Shown here: piece after piece, positions 38,670-49,675 of the stretch
How the letters are laid out: each line of letters begins with the position of its first letter
How positions within the stretch are numbered: the stretch's first letter is position 1
Source of the DNA: Variovorax brevis
GTDB lineage: Bacteria; Pseudomonadota; Gammaproteobacteria; Burkholderiales; Burkholderiaceae_C
Direction: 5' to 3'
Assembly: GCF_030317105.1 (NCBI RefSeq)
Contig: NZ_JASZYG010000002.1
Location: 806,001 to 870,000 of the forward strand
DNA length: 64,000 nt
The notes under the pieces: generated by a model
The model's database searches: none
What the model was told of the DNA's origin: nothing
The model's input: only the letters and a program-made list of their open reading frames with translations
Position numbers and translations under genes: made by a program

Positions 38670-39269
38670 TCAGACGATGCCGAGCGCGCCGAGCAGGGCG
38701 CCTGCCCCCAGCAGCCACAAAAGGTGCACGCGCGTGCGCCAGACGATGAAAGCCGACACGGCCGTCAGCAGCCACAGATGCCATGCGGGCGCACCCGCGT
38801 CGTGGTTGCCCGTGGCGAGCACCCAGCCCGTGGCAACCAGCAGCCCGATCACGATCGGCGCCATGCCTTGCTTGAAGGCACGCACGCCGCGCCGGTCGCG
38901 GTTGCGGTGGCCCCAGCGCGTGGCGACGTAAGTGAGGGTGGTGCTCGGCAGCATGATGCCGAACATGGTCACGGCGAGGCCGAACAGCCCCAGGGGCCAG
39001 GCGCTCATGCCCGCCGCCACGCCGCCACCGGCATTGATGCCCACGTTCCAGCCCATCAGCGCGACGAAGAGAACGTTGGGTCCGGGCGCTGCCTGCGCGA
39101 TGGCGACGGAAGAGCTGAACTGCGCATCCGTCAGCCATCCATGCTGGGCCACCAGATAGCGGTGCATGTCAGGCACCGTCGTGATTGCGCCGCTGATGGA
39201 AAGCAGCGAAAGAAACATGTACTGGCCAAAGAGGCCCAGCCAGTCGGACCAGTGCAGCGTGATGCTCAT
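38670..39269 (-). CDS. Chromate transporter family protein, second half of a split ChrA pair
   Basis: A 199-residue, roughly six-helix membrane protein of the short-chain ChrA family. The start is ATG 39269, overlapping the previous gene by 4 bp. The motif SISGAITTVPDMHRYLV and APGPNVLFVALMGWNVG are the chromate-transporter signature of one ChrA half. Together with the upstream gene it would form a heterodimeric chromate/anion efflux transporter. Whether chromate is the real substrate cannot be decided from sequence. Confidence 0.88.
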   Translation of the reverse strand: MSITLHWSDWLGLFGQYMFLSLLSISGAITTVPDMHRYLVAQHGWLTDAQFSSSVAIAQAAPGPNVLFVALMGWNVGINAGGGVAAGMSAWPLGLFGLAVTMFGIMLPSTTLTYVATRWGHRNRDRRGVRAFKQGMAPIVIGLLVATGWVLATGNHDAGAPAWHLWLLTAVSAFIVWRTRVHLLWLLGAGALLGALGIV

Positions 39270-39865
39270 GGCGCAATCTTTCGCCAGGTCCAGACGCAGG
39301 ACACACCGCCAAACGCAACCAGCACCCAGACCAGTGGCCAATGCAGGAAGGCAATCACGGAGAACACCAGTGCCATGAAGACAAGGCAGGTGCGCAATCC
39401 CAGTGGATGCCGGGCCAGTTGGGGAATCAGTTTGATGCCCGTTGCCGCAATCAGCCCGCCGGCCACGGCGCCCATGCCGCGCAGAGCCCCTGCCACTTGC
39501 GGATGCCCCGCGTACTGTGCGTACACCAACGCCAGCACGAGGATGACGACCAGCGGCACGGCGAGCATTCCGCCGACCGCCGCGATCGCGCCACGCAGGC
39601 CGAAATAGCGGTCCCCCAGCATCAGCGCGAGGTTGATCACGTTGGGGCCGGGCAGCACCTGTGCCACGGCCCAGTCTTCAAGAAATTCGTCTGGCGTGAG
39701 CCAGCGCTTCTTTTCGACCATCTCGCGCTGCACGACCGCGAGCACGCCGCCAAAGCCCTGCAAGGCAAGCCAGGTGAATGAAACAAACAGGTCGCGCGGG
39801 GATTCGGGTCGGGGGTGGTCGATGGGCGGCGTTGCGCCGGAAGGGGCCGAATGCATTGGCGCCAT
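39266..39865 (-). CDS. Chromate transporter family protein, first half of a split ChrA pair
   Basis: A 199-residue short-chain ChrA protein (start ATG 39865; ATG 39856 is an alternative three codons later). After a Pro-rich cytosolic N-terminus come FTWLALQGFGGVLAVVQREMVEKKRWL and AQVLPGPNVINLALMLG, the ChrA N-domain motifs, then five or six hydrophobic helices. Its stop overlaps the start of the second ChrA gene by 4 bp, so both halves are translated together. A 208-bp divergent spacer separates it from aqpZ. Confidence 0.87.
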   Translation of the reverse strand: MAPMHSAPSGATPPIDHPRPESPRDLFVSFTWLALQGFGGVLAVVQREMVEKKRWLTPDEFLEDWAVAQVLPGPNVINLALMLGDRYFGLRGAIAAVGGMLAVPLVVILVLALVYAQYAGHPQVAGALRGMGAVAGGLIAATGIKLIPQLARHPLGLRTCLVFMALVFSVIAFLHWPLVWVLVAFGGVSCVWTWRKIAP

Positions 39866-40073
39866 TATCGGATCGATGGAAATTTCTTGCGTGCGACTTC
39901 CGCCCTTCTGCGGGGCGCAAATCGAAAGCCATGGCTTCCGTGAACCCCTCCGCGCTCGGGCCCCAACGGGTGACATTTGCGAGCGAATCTCCTTCGAAAA
40001 GTCTTCCTAGAATGCGCGGCCGCTTGAAATCGTCAAGCGGATTTTTGACTCACATAAAACATGGTTCAGGGAA

Positions 40074-40775
40074 ATGAATAGCACTTTGAAAAAACTGTCT
40101 GCCGAGTTTCTCGGTACGTTCTGGCTCACCTTTGGTGGCTGCGGTAGCGCGGTACTTGCCGCGGCCTTTCCGGAGTTGGGCATCGGCTTTGCCGGCGTGT
40201 CGCTCGCTTTCGGTCTCACGGTCGTGACGGGCGCCTACGCTTTCGGCCCCATCTCGGGTGGCCACTTCAACCCCGCGGTGTCTGTGGGGCTCATGTTGGG
40301 TGGCCGCTTCAGGGCTGCCGAGCTTCCAGGTTATGTGGTGTCGCAGGTCCTGGGTGCCATGGCTGCTGCCGGCGTGCTCTACCTGATCGCGACGGGCAAG
40401 CCCGGCGCTGAAATCGGCGGCTTCGCGACCAACGGCTACGACGCGTTCTCGCCCGGCAAGTTCAGCATGAAGGCTGCACTGATCACCGAAATCGTCCTGA
40501 CGGCCGTCTTCATCATCGTGATCCTCGGTTCCACGGCCAAGCGCGCAGCGGGCGGCTTCGGTGGGCTGGCCATCGGCCTGTGCCTGACGCTGATCCACCT
40601 GGTCTCCATTCCGGTCACCAACACCTCCGTGAATCCGGCTCGCAGCACGGGTCCCGCACTGTTCGCCACGAACCCTGAAGCGATGGGTCAACTGTGGTTG
40701 TTCTGGGTGGCCCCGATCGTGGGCGCCATCCTCGGCGCGATCATCTACCGCGCTTTCCTGTCCGACAACGACTGA
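40074..40775 (+). CDS. aqpZ: Aquaporin Z
   Basis: A 233-residue six-helix water channel. Both NPA motifs are present, in [11 protein letters not shown] (about 65) and [10 protein letters not shown] (about 185), together with the selectivity-filter context typical of AqpZ rather than glycerol channels. The N-terminus [22 protein letters not shown] matches the family. It has its own upstream region divergent from chrA; AT-rich bases (TTTTTGACTCACATAAAAC) just before the start may hold a promoter, but no clean spacing was found. Confidence 0.95.
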   Translation: MNSTLKKLSAEFLGTFWLTFGGCGSAVLAAAFPELGIGFAGVSLAFGLTVVTGAYAFGPISGGHFNPAVSVGLMLGGRFRAAELPGYVVSQVLGAMAAAGVLYLIATGKPGAEIGGFATNGYDAFSPGKFSMKAALITEIVLTAVFIIVILGSTAKRAAGGFGGLAIGLCLTLIHLVSIPVTNTSVNPARSTGPALFATNPEAMGQLWLFWVAPIVGAILGAIIYRAFLSDND

Positions 40776-40814
40776 TCGAAGGCTTCAAGCGGATCGGGCC
40801 GGTCATGATGTCCA

Positions 40815-42056
40815 ATGGACGTCATGACCAAGACGACTCGATCTGAAAGTGGCATCGATTCCGCGCGGCGCGCTGCCATGCGCGCCGCGGACAAGGCCCT
40901 GGTCCTGCAAGGTGGCGGGGCGCTCGGGGCTTATCAAGCAGGTGTCTACGCCGCCTGGTGTGAAACGCAAAAGCCCCCGCAATGGGTGGCTGGCGTTTCG
41001 ATCGGTGCCATCAACGCTGCACTGATCGCCGGCAATGCGCCGGACAAGCGGGTCGAACGGCTCCGCGAATTCTGGAACCTGGTTTCTTCCGGCATTGCGC
41101 AACGCGTGCCGACGTGGATGGGTGACCGCGCCGCGCTCAACCAGTGGAGCGCCACCATGACCTCGCTCTTTGGCATCCCCGGATTCTTCAAGCCGCGGCC
41201 CACGCCGGAGTTGCTGCTCGGTGTGGCCGCGCACGTGTCCAGCGTGTACGACAGCGCGCCGCTTCGGCAAACGCTGGAGCGACTGGTCGATTTCGATCGG
41301 CTCAACAACGGCGTGACGCGCGTGAGTGTCGGCGCCGTCAACGTCCGCACTGGCAACTCGGTCTACTTCGACAACACGCAGCAGAAGCTCGGGCCCGAAC
41401 ACATCATGGCGTCGGGCGCCTTGCCGCCGGGCCTGCCGGCCGTGAGCATCGAGGGCGAAGACTATTGGGACGGCGGCATCGTCTCGAACACGCCGCTGCA
41501 ATACGTGCTGGACAAGCAACCGCGCACCGAGGCACTGGTGGTGTTGCAGGTCGACCTCTTCAGCGCGAAGGGCCTCATGCCCACGACGCTCGGTGAAGTG
41601 CTGGAGCGCCAGAAAGACATCACCTATTCAAGCCGGACGCGCATGAACACCGACGCGCTGGCCGCCAACCTGAACCTGCAGCAGGCCCTTGCCGATCTCA
41701 TCGCCAAGCTGCCCGCCGCTCTGCGCAACGACGCCAGCGTGGCGCAGGTGCAGGCGCACCTGACGCACCAACCGATCGATATCTTCCACCTCATTTATCG
41801 CGACAAGCCCTACGAGCTGGAATCGAAAGACTATGAGTTCTCACGCGCCGCCGTCGAAGAGCATTGGGAGGCGGGTGTTCGGGACTTGCGCGCGACGATG
41901 GCGCACCCCGACCGGCTCAAGGGCAACGTGCCGATCCACGGTGTGACGACTTACGACCTGAGTGAGGCGGGCATTGGGCGTGTTCGGCATCCGATGGGCG
42001 ATCCGACATCGACGGCGCGGGCCGTGGTCGCGGCAGGGAACAAGGCTAAAGCTTGA
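40815..42056 (+). CDS. Patatin-like phospholipase with DUF3734 C-terminus
   Basis: A 413-residue cytosolic serine lipase-like protein. The oxyanion loop QGGGALGAYQAG (about 32-43), the nucleophile Ser62 in GVSIG, and the Asp219 of the DGG motif (YWDGGIVSN) make the Ser-Asp dyad complete. The C-terminal part (about 290-400) matches the DUF3734 extension common in beta- and alphaproteobacterial patatins. The substrate is unknown; some relatives act in polyhydroxyalkanoate or lipid metabolism. It is convergent with the MarR-GNAT gene and overlaps it by 11 bp. Confidence 0.92.
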   Translation: MDVMTKTTRSESGIDSARRAAMRAADKALVLQGGGALGAYQAGVYAAWCETQKPPQWVAGVSIGAINAALIAGNAPDKRVERLREFWNLVSSGIAQRVPTWMGDRAALNQWSATMTSLFGIPGFFKPRPTPELLLGVAAHVSSVYDSAPLRQTLERLVDFDRLNNGVTRVSVGAVNVRTGNSVYFDNTQQKLGPEHIMASGALPPGLPAVSIEGEDYWDGGIVSNTPLQYVLDKQPRTEALVVLQVDLFSAKGLMPTTLGEVLERQKDITYSSRTRMNTDALAANLNLQQALADLIAKLPAALRNDASVAQVQAHLTHQPIDIFHLIYRDKPYELESKDYEFSRAAVEEHWEAGVRDLRATMAHPDRLKGNVPIHGVTTYDLSEAGIGRVRHPMGDPTSTARAVVAAGNKAKA

Positions 42057-42990
42057 GCGACCAAGTTTCGCCCACCAACTTCTGGCCGAATCCCTCGTAG
42101 GGCTCGGACTTGTCGAGCTTGAACCCGCGCGCCGCATAGATGCCGCGTGCGGCGGCCAGGCAACTGTTGGTCCAGAGCATGATCTTCTTGTAGCCCTTGC
42201 TGCGCGCGAAGGCGATGCATTCGTCGGTCAGGCGAGCGCCCAGGCCCATGCCGCGGGCGGCCGGCGTGAGCAAGAGCATGCGCAATTGCGCGATGCCGGC
42301 CGACTTGCGCACCAGGAACACGGCGCCGACCCGTTCGCCGTCCAGTTCAGCCACCCAGCATTTCTCCCACGCGGGCTGGAAGTCGCGCATGAATTTGGCC
42401 GCGATGTCGGCGACCAGCGCTTCGAACTCGCTGTTCCAGCCGTACTCGCGTGCGTAGATCTCGCCGTGCTGCTGCACGACCCAGCCGATGTCGCCGGGCG
42501 CGGGATCGCGCAGCACCACGGTGCGGGTGCGCGCCTTGTCGGACGGCGCGGCGTCGAGCAGCGATTGCACCGTTTGCATCGCCTCCACCAAGCGGTGCCG
42601 ATCGGCGACGGACAGGCGTGCGAGCAGTGCCGAAGCCTCATCGCGCGATTGCTGCTGCAGCGGTTCGAAAACCGCGCGTCCGGCCGGCGTCAATGTGACC
42701 ACGCTCTGGCGGCCGTCGGTCGCGCGGGCGGCGCGCGTGATCCAGCCGGAGGATTCGAAGCGGCGCAGGATGCGGCTCATGTAGCCGCCATCGAGTCCGA
42801 GGTCTTTCGCGATCTCGCTGGCGACGGGTTCCGCGCGATGCGCCAGTTCGTAAAGCACACGCACTTCGGTGAGCGACAGGTCGCTGCCCAGATAGGGGTC
42901 GAGTGCGCCGATCTGGCGGGTATAGAAGCGATTGAACTGCCGCACGGCCTTCACGGCGGCGGCATCTGGCAGGGGTGGGGCAATGCTCAT
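42046..42990 (-). CDS. MarR-type regulator fused to a GNAT acetyltransferase
   Basis: A 314-residue two-domain protein. Residues about 15-145 are a MarR winged helix (SLTEVRVLYELAHR; YMSRILRRFESSGWITR). Residues about 160-312 form a GNAT domain with acetyl-CoA motif A LLTPAARGMGLGARL and a following CIAFARSKGYKKIMLWT. The start is ATG 42990; no Shine-Dalgarno is visible. Immediately upstream lies a near-perfect 19-bp palindrome. The fusion is known in proteobacteria; the ligand and acetyl acceptor are not known here. Confidence 0.92.
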   Translation of the reverse strand: MSIAPPLPDAAAVKAVRQFNRFYTRQIGALDPYLGSDLSLTEVRVLYELAHRAEPVASEIAKDLGLDGGYMSRILRRFESSGWITRAARATDGRQSVVTLTPAGRAVFEPLQQQSRDEASALLARLSVADRHRLVEAMQTVQSLLDAAPSDKARTRTVVLRDPAPGDIGWVVQQHGEIYAREYGWNSEFEALVADIAAKFMRDFQPAWEKCWVAELDGERVGAVFLVRKSAGIAQLRMLLLTPAARGMGLGARLTDECIAFARSKGYKKIMLWTNSCLAAARGIYAARGFKLDKSEPYEGFGQKLVGETWSLKL

Positions 42991-43000
42991 GCATGCTATT

Positions 43001-43019
43001 GTCAAGCAAATTGATTGAC
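43001..43019. promoter_or_regulatory. Palindromic operator candidate of the MarR-GNAT gene
   Basis: GTCAAGCAAATTGATTGAC follows the symmetric pattern GTCAAnCAAnTTGnTTGAC, with only the sixth, central and fourteenth positions breaking symmetry. It is 10 bp before the MarR-GNAT start codon. A second inverted repeat (GGCAAG at 43023-43028, CTTGCC at 43045-43050) lies directly behind. Sites of this size and symmetry are typical of MarR dimers, so autoregulation is likely (inference). Confidence 0.6.
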
Positions 43020-43156
43020 TAAGGCAAGTAATTGGACGAATTGGCTTGCCAACGTCAACCGCCGGTTTGCTACACGGGGTCGTTCGTGCAGACCGCGAAC
43101 CACCCGCACGCAAGTAAAACGGATGGGCACCGCCCGCCACCGGAGAGCCCGCAAAC

Positions 43157-43185
43157 ATGACAGGACTCCGGTAAAACCCTAAAAT
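43157..43185 (+). promoter_or_regulatory. Sigma-70 promoter candidate for the YgiQ-type gene
   Basis: ATGACA (43157-43162) and TAAAAT (43180-43185) each match five of six consensus bases and have an exact 17-bp spacer. The predicted transcript start is about 50 bases before the ATG at 43244. This is the best promoter match I found in the window. Confidence 0.6.
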
Positions 43186-43243
43186 GCCCGGTTGCCCGTT
43201 GTGGGCCCACATGGCGTTGCATTGCGCCAACCCTCGCAATTCA

Positions 43244-45748
<2,505 letters not shown>

Positions 45749-45773
45749 GTACATAGCCACTCCGCGAGCACAC

Positions 45774-46682
45774 GTGACACGCCGGCCTCCGCAATCGCGT
45801 CTTGTGTGGTTGCGTTGGCTGTTCACGCTGTGCCTGGCCGCCGCGAGCACGGCCGTCCTGAGCGCGCCAAGCCCCAAGGCCGAAGCGCTGCTCAAGCAAC
45901 ACAAGGCGATGCAGGCCAAGCTGGCGAACAACCCCTTCGGCCGCCCCATCCTCGTGGATTCCGCCGAGTTGGCCGACGGCTTGCGTGGCGACGTCTACGC
46001 CGTCATCAACCACTCGCTCGACGACGTCGTCGAAGCCTTGTCGGTCCCGGCGAACTGGTGCGACATGATGCTGCTGCACATCGACAACCGGCAGTGCGTG
46101 CTGTCCAAGTCGGATGGCGGGCAGCACAAGCTGTCGCTCAGCGTGGTGCGGAACTACGACCAGCCTGTGGAAGATGCCTTTGTGCTTCCGCTGGAGTTTC
46201 GCGTCAACGCGGCCACGCCGGACTATTTCGCGGTGGAGTTGCGTTCAGCGGAGGGGCCGTTGGGCACGAGCAACCATTTCGTGCTGCTCGAAGCGGTGTC
46301 CATCCAGCCGGCGCAGACCTTCCTTCACTTCAGTTATTCGTACGACCACAACATGGTTGCGCGCATGGCAACACAGGCTTACCTCGCAACATTTGGCAGC
46401 CACAAGGTCGGCTTCACCGTCGTCGGAAAAGATGCGAAGGGCGCACCCGACTACATCCGCGGCCTGCGCGGGCTGGTCGAGCGCAATGCGGTGCGCTACT
46501 TCCTGACTGCCGACGCATACCTCGACGCCATGCACGCGCCGCCCCTGCGGCAGGCCGACCAGCGCTTCGAGCGCTGGTATGCCTCGGCCGAGCGTTATCC
46601 GCGACAGCTGCACGAGGTCGACTTCGAGACCTACCGCGAGCTCAAGCGCGCGGACCGACTGCGAAATGCCTCCTCACATTAG
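45774..46682 (+). CDS. Conserved exported protein of unknown function
   Basis: A 302-residue protein starting at GTG 45774 with a signal peptide (hydrophobic 11-29, cleavage near LSA). The mature part is mixed alpha/beta with motifs such as DVYAVINHSLDDVVEALSVPANWCDMM and HFSYSYDHNMVARMATQAYL. The first looks like the beginning of a START/polyketide-cyclase-like lipid-binding fold, but that is only an impression. No transmembrane segment follows the signal. It starts 25 bp after the YgiQ-type gene and may be cotranscribed. Function unknown. Confidence 0.8.
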   Translation: MTRRPPQSRLVWLRWLFTLCLAAASTAVLSAPSPKAEALLKQHKAMQAKLANNPFGRPILVDSAELADGLRGDVYAVINHSLDDVVEALSVPANWCDMMLLHIDNRQCVLSKSDGGQHKLSLSVVRNYDQPVEDAFVLPLEFRVNAATPDYFAVELRSAEGPLGTSNHFVLLEAVSIQPAQTFLHFSYSYDHNMVARMATQAYLATFGSHKVGFTVVGKDAKGAPDYIRGLRGLVERNAVRYFLTADAYLDAMHAPPLRQADQRFERWYASAERYPRQLHEVDFETYRELKRADRLRNASSH

Positions 46683-46860
46683 GGGAGGAAACGTGCCGTT
46701 TAAGGTTTTGTTAGGGATCCGGTAAGCAATTCTTAGCGGCGCGTTCAAGACCCGATTTCTAGACTTCCTTCCGTGGCCTGTGAACTGGCTGATCGGGTCA
46801 CATGGCAGATGAGCGCATGGGGCGCCCGTCGCCACTGACGGTAATCAAGGAAGTGACATC

Positions 46861-47622
46861 ATGAAGAACGACTCCCGCGAGCTGCAGCAAGTCCAGAGTG
46901 CCGCCGCGAGCGCGGCCATGCCGCGTGTTGACCTGTACGTCGGCATCCACAAGGCGCTGCGCGCGCTGATGGCCGACACGCTGACCGCCGTCGGGCGCAT
47001 GGACGTGGACGATGCGCTCGAACTGGCGCAGACCACGCAGCGCCTGCTGCAACTGCTCGACTTCTGCCGCTCGCACCTCACGCACGAAAACGAATTCATC
47101 CACACCGCGCTGGAAGCCCGCGCACCGGGCGCGAGCGGCGTGATTGCGCACGAGCACGAAGAGCATGAGCAAGAGATCGACGCGCTGGCCCGCGCCACGT
47201 CGGTGGTCCTGAAAGCCGACCCGACGACGCGCGCCGCCGACGCGCTGGCGCTTTATCGCCGGCTGTCGCTCTTCATCGCGCACAACTTCGAGCACATGCA
47301 TGTGGAAGAGACGGCGCACAACGCCGTGCTGTGGGCGCGCTACACCGATGCCGAACTCATCGACCTACACAACCGGCTGGTGGCATCGATCCCGCCGGAG
47401 GAGATGATGTTCGCGATCCGCTGGATCGTGCCTTTCATGAACCCGGCCGAACGCACGCTGATGCTGTCGGACATCCAGGCGCACGCGCCGCCGCCGGCCT
47501 TTGCCGCCATCCTCGACGTGGTTCGCCCGCACCTGAGCGGACGCGAATGGAGCAAGCTGGTGGCGAGCCTGGGAATACCGACCGGCGCCAAGCCGGATCT
47601 GGAACAGTTGCAGGGTTGCTGA
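46861..47622 (+). CDS. Hemerythrin HHE-domain protein
   Basis: A 253-residue cytosolic protein. The N-terminal 155 residues form a four-helix HHE/hemerythrin-like bundle with the expected His/Glu pattern: HKALRALMADTL, FCRSHLTHENEFIH, HEHEEHEQEID and IAHNFEHMHVEE. These can hold a diiron centre that binds oxygen or NO. The C-terminal roughly 100 residues are a helical domain (MFAIRWIVPFMNPAERTLML) that often accompanies this type. It is preceded by a 178-bp spacer and is probably its own transcription unit. Confidence 0.9.
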   Translation: MKNDSRELQQVQSAAASAAMPRVDLYVGIHKALRALMADTLTAVGRMDVDDALELAQTTQRLLQLLDFCRSHLTHENEFIHTALEARAPGASGVIAHEHEEHEQEIDALARATSVVLKADPTTRAADALALYRRLSLFIAHNFEHMHVEETAHNAVLWARYTDAELIDLHNRLVASIPPEEMMFAIRWIVPFMNPAERTLMLSDIQAHAPPPAFAAILDVVRPHLSGREWSKLVASLGIPTGAKPDLEQLQGC

Positions 47623-47661
47623 GTTGCCGAAACGTGCCGTGCCTTCTTGCGCGAGCCCTTT

Positions 47662-48060
47662 TCAGTGCACGCGCAGGAAGGGCGTCAAGGCCGGCGCTTC
47701 GGCCGTCTTGAGGGTGAAGAAATTCGCGAGGCCCAAGTCGTCAGGCACCGTTTCGACGATTTGCTCCAGGTACGGGGCGCAGGCGACGGAACGCCGGGCC
47801 AAGCGGCGCTTGCGGCGCTCCTTGATCTCCTCGCAGCGCCGGCGAAGCAACTCGATCACCCGGGCTTCCGCTGTGAGCAGGCGCGTGCGGGCGTGGAGCC
47901 ATGGCGCGAAATCGGCGCCGGTGGGCCACGACTTGGGCGGCTGAAGCGCCCAGAAATCCTTGCTGCGGCGGTTGAGCCCGACGTAGGCAATCTTGTCCGC
48001 CAGATAAGCGGATTCGAGGGCGCGAACAGCCTGCTTGAATTCTTCTCGCAATGAAGTCAT
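47662..48060 (-). CDS. Small basic protein of unknown function
   Basis: A 132-residue protein starting at ATG 48060 with AGAGGA ten bases before it. Two helical stretches (SLREEFKQAVRALESAYLADKIAY; TAEARVIELLRRRCEEIKERRKRR) flank a Trp-rich part (DFWALQPPKSWPTG). The middle is strongly basic. Plus-strand open frames over the same bases have no ribosome-binding site and were rejected. It is convergent with the hemerythrin gene. I do not recognise a family. Confidence 0.7.
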   Translation of the reverse strand: MTSLREEFKQAVRALESAYLADKIAYVGLNRRSKDFWALQPPKSWPTGADFAPWLHARTRLLTAEARVIELLRRRCEEIKERRKRRLARRSVACAPYLEQIVETVPDDLGLANFFTLKTAEAPALTPFLRVH

Positions 48061-48164
48061 TTCGGCAATTCCTCTATGCAGGTCGCAATTATGGATGTTG
48101 CAATGCGTTACCGCACGACAAATCAATGACTTTTCAGAGGGAAATTGCAGGATTTGCGTCGAGT

Positions 48165-48239
48165 TAAATCCTTCGGCTTAAATGCAATTGGCGGTGCTGC
48201 CGCCAGCGAGCCAGAGCCAATAAATCCTAAGACTTAATT
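48165..48239. repeat. Imperfect direct repeats in an AT-rich spacer
   Basis: TAAATCCTTCGGCTTAAAT (48165-48183) and TAAATCCTAAGACTTAATT (48221-48239) agree at 15 of 19 positions. Between them is GGCGG-TGCTG-CCGCC (48190-48204). The spacer 48061-48244 is clearly richer in A/T than its surroundings and lies upstream of the 132-residue protein gene. Confidence 0.5.
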
Positions 48240-48244
48240 CCGGC

Positions 48245-49651
48245 TCAGGCAGCGATTTCAGCGAGGTTCAAGGGCCGGTCAACGCGCAACCGGAAGCGCC
48301 CGCGCCCTGTCTTCTCGATGCGGATGTAGGGGCTGTTTTCCACCAGCCGGCGCTGCAGCAGCACCAACCGCGCCTCCAGGTTGTCCGCCACGTCGGGCAG
48401 GCGAATGGCCGGGTCCAGCCGCAATTCACGGTTGCTGAATTCGCACCGACCCAATTGCGTGAATTCGCGCAGCAGCTTCCAGAAGATGGCGCCCGCCACG
48501 CCTTTAATTAAATAGTTCTCATCGATAAATACGCTGTCATTTGCACCAAAATGGCGCAATAACAATGGCGCGCCGCCGGCAACGGGTGGCGGCAATGGTG
48601 CGGGCTCGGTGCTTTCATTTGCAGTCACCTCCGCCGTCGCCAATGCGGCCGACGGGGACGGCGCCGGTTCCGCAGCGGCTTGCAGCAGGTCGAGGGCCGC
48701 ACCAAGGTGGCCCGCCATCGCAACCAGCACGTCCTCGTCCTCGAAGCCAAAGCGCAAGTCCTGCGGGCTCTCGACGAACAGCACGCCCATCACGCGGCCG
48801 GCCGAGACGATGGGCACCGCCAGCTGGCTGTGCGGCTCGGCCAGGCCCGGAAAGGGAATGTCCGTCTCCAGCAGCAAACCCGGTTCGATCTCCAGCATGC
48901 TGGTGCGCACCGCGTGGCTGTAGCTGGCCGCGTTGGTCATGTGGCTGATGCGCACCGGCGTGCATTCGCGCGCGGCCACGCCGATCACGCCGTGGCCCAT
49001 CTCGATTTCCGAGCCCACGCCCGAGGTGGAGTAGCCGCAACTGGCCACCGTGTAGAGCCGCTGCGTGGACGTGTCCAGCATCAGGATCATCGCGTGGCGC
49101 ACGTCGAGGTGATCGCTCAGCACCGCCAGCGTTGCCTGCAGCAACTCGTCGGTGCCGCTGCATTTCGCGAGCCTCACGGCCGACTCGCGCAAAGCTGCCA
49201 GCAGCCCGGTGCGCGGGGGCGGCGCCGGGAGCAGGCCGTCGGCCGGCACGCTGTCGATGGCCTGCACCTCGTACACGTCGGAGCCCAGCAGGCGAAACAC
49301 GCTCGCCATGCCGGAGTGCGAGGCAATGCCCGCGAGTTGCGCCTTCATGCCTTCGAACAGGGCGCCGGTCGTTTCGGTGCGCAGGTAGCGCAGATGCAGC
49401 CGGTAGAAGGCGGCAGTGGCGGGGTGCATCACCAGCACGGTGCCGAAGGGGTTGGCCAGTATGTTCTGGCGCGTCTTGTTGAAGAACTGGTAGGACAGGG
49501 CCACATGCCGCTCGTCCACGTAGAACACCTGCGAGATGTAGGCCACGTTGGGCGTGCCGTCGGCCGCACAGGTGGCCATCATGGCCGGCACCGCGCCTTC
49601 GAGACAGGCGCGGATGGCGTGAAGCGTCGTGGAGAAGGTGGGCGGTGTCAT
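48245..49651 (-). CDS. PNPOx-like / GAF sensor protein with winged-helix-like C-terminus
   Basis: A 468-residue cytosolic three-part protein. Residues about 1-135 resemble a split-barrel FMN/PNPOx domain (AMMATCAADGTPNVAYISQVFYVDE). Residues 155-320 are a GAF domain (HAMILMLDTSTQRLYTVASCGY; LAVPIVSAGRVMGVLFVES). After a Pro/Ala linker, the last 100 residues (FIDENYLIKGVAGAIFWKLL; ENSPYIRIEKTGRGRFRL) look like a winged-helix output module. A signalling or redox-sensing role is inferred. The gene begins 24 bp after a stand-alone PNPOx protein gene and surely shares its transcript. Confidence 0.82.
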   Translation of the reverse strand: MTPPTFSTTLHAIRACLEGAVPAMMATCAADGTPNVAYISQVFYVDERHVALSYQFFNKTRQNILANPFGTVLVMHPATAAFYRLHLRYLRTETTGALFEGMKAQLAGIASHSGMASVFRLLGSDVYEVQAIDSVPADGLLPAPPPRTGLLAALRESAVRLAKCSGTDELLQATLAVLSDHLDVRHAMILMLDTSTQRLYTVASCGYSTSGVGSEIEMGHGVIGVAARECTPVRISHMTNAASYSHAVRTSMLEIEPGLLLETDIPFPGLAEPHSQLAVPIVSAGRVMGVLFVESPQDLRFGFEDEDVLVAMAGHLGAALDLLQAAAEPAPSPSAALATAEVTANESTEPAPLPPPVAGGAPLLLRHFGANDSVFIDENYLIKGVAGAIFWKLLREFTQLGRCEFSNRELRLDPAIRLPDVADNLEARLVLLQRRLVENSPYIRIEKTGRGRFRLRVDRPLNLAEIAA

Positions 49652-49675
49652 CCGTTCGCGCTTCGTCGTCCGGGG

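Noticed and set aside
47624-48054. Two plus-strand frames over the small basic protein gene
   Set aside because: No ribosome-binding site and no coding character; the minus-strand frame has AGAGGA in the right place before ATG 48060.
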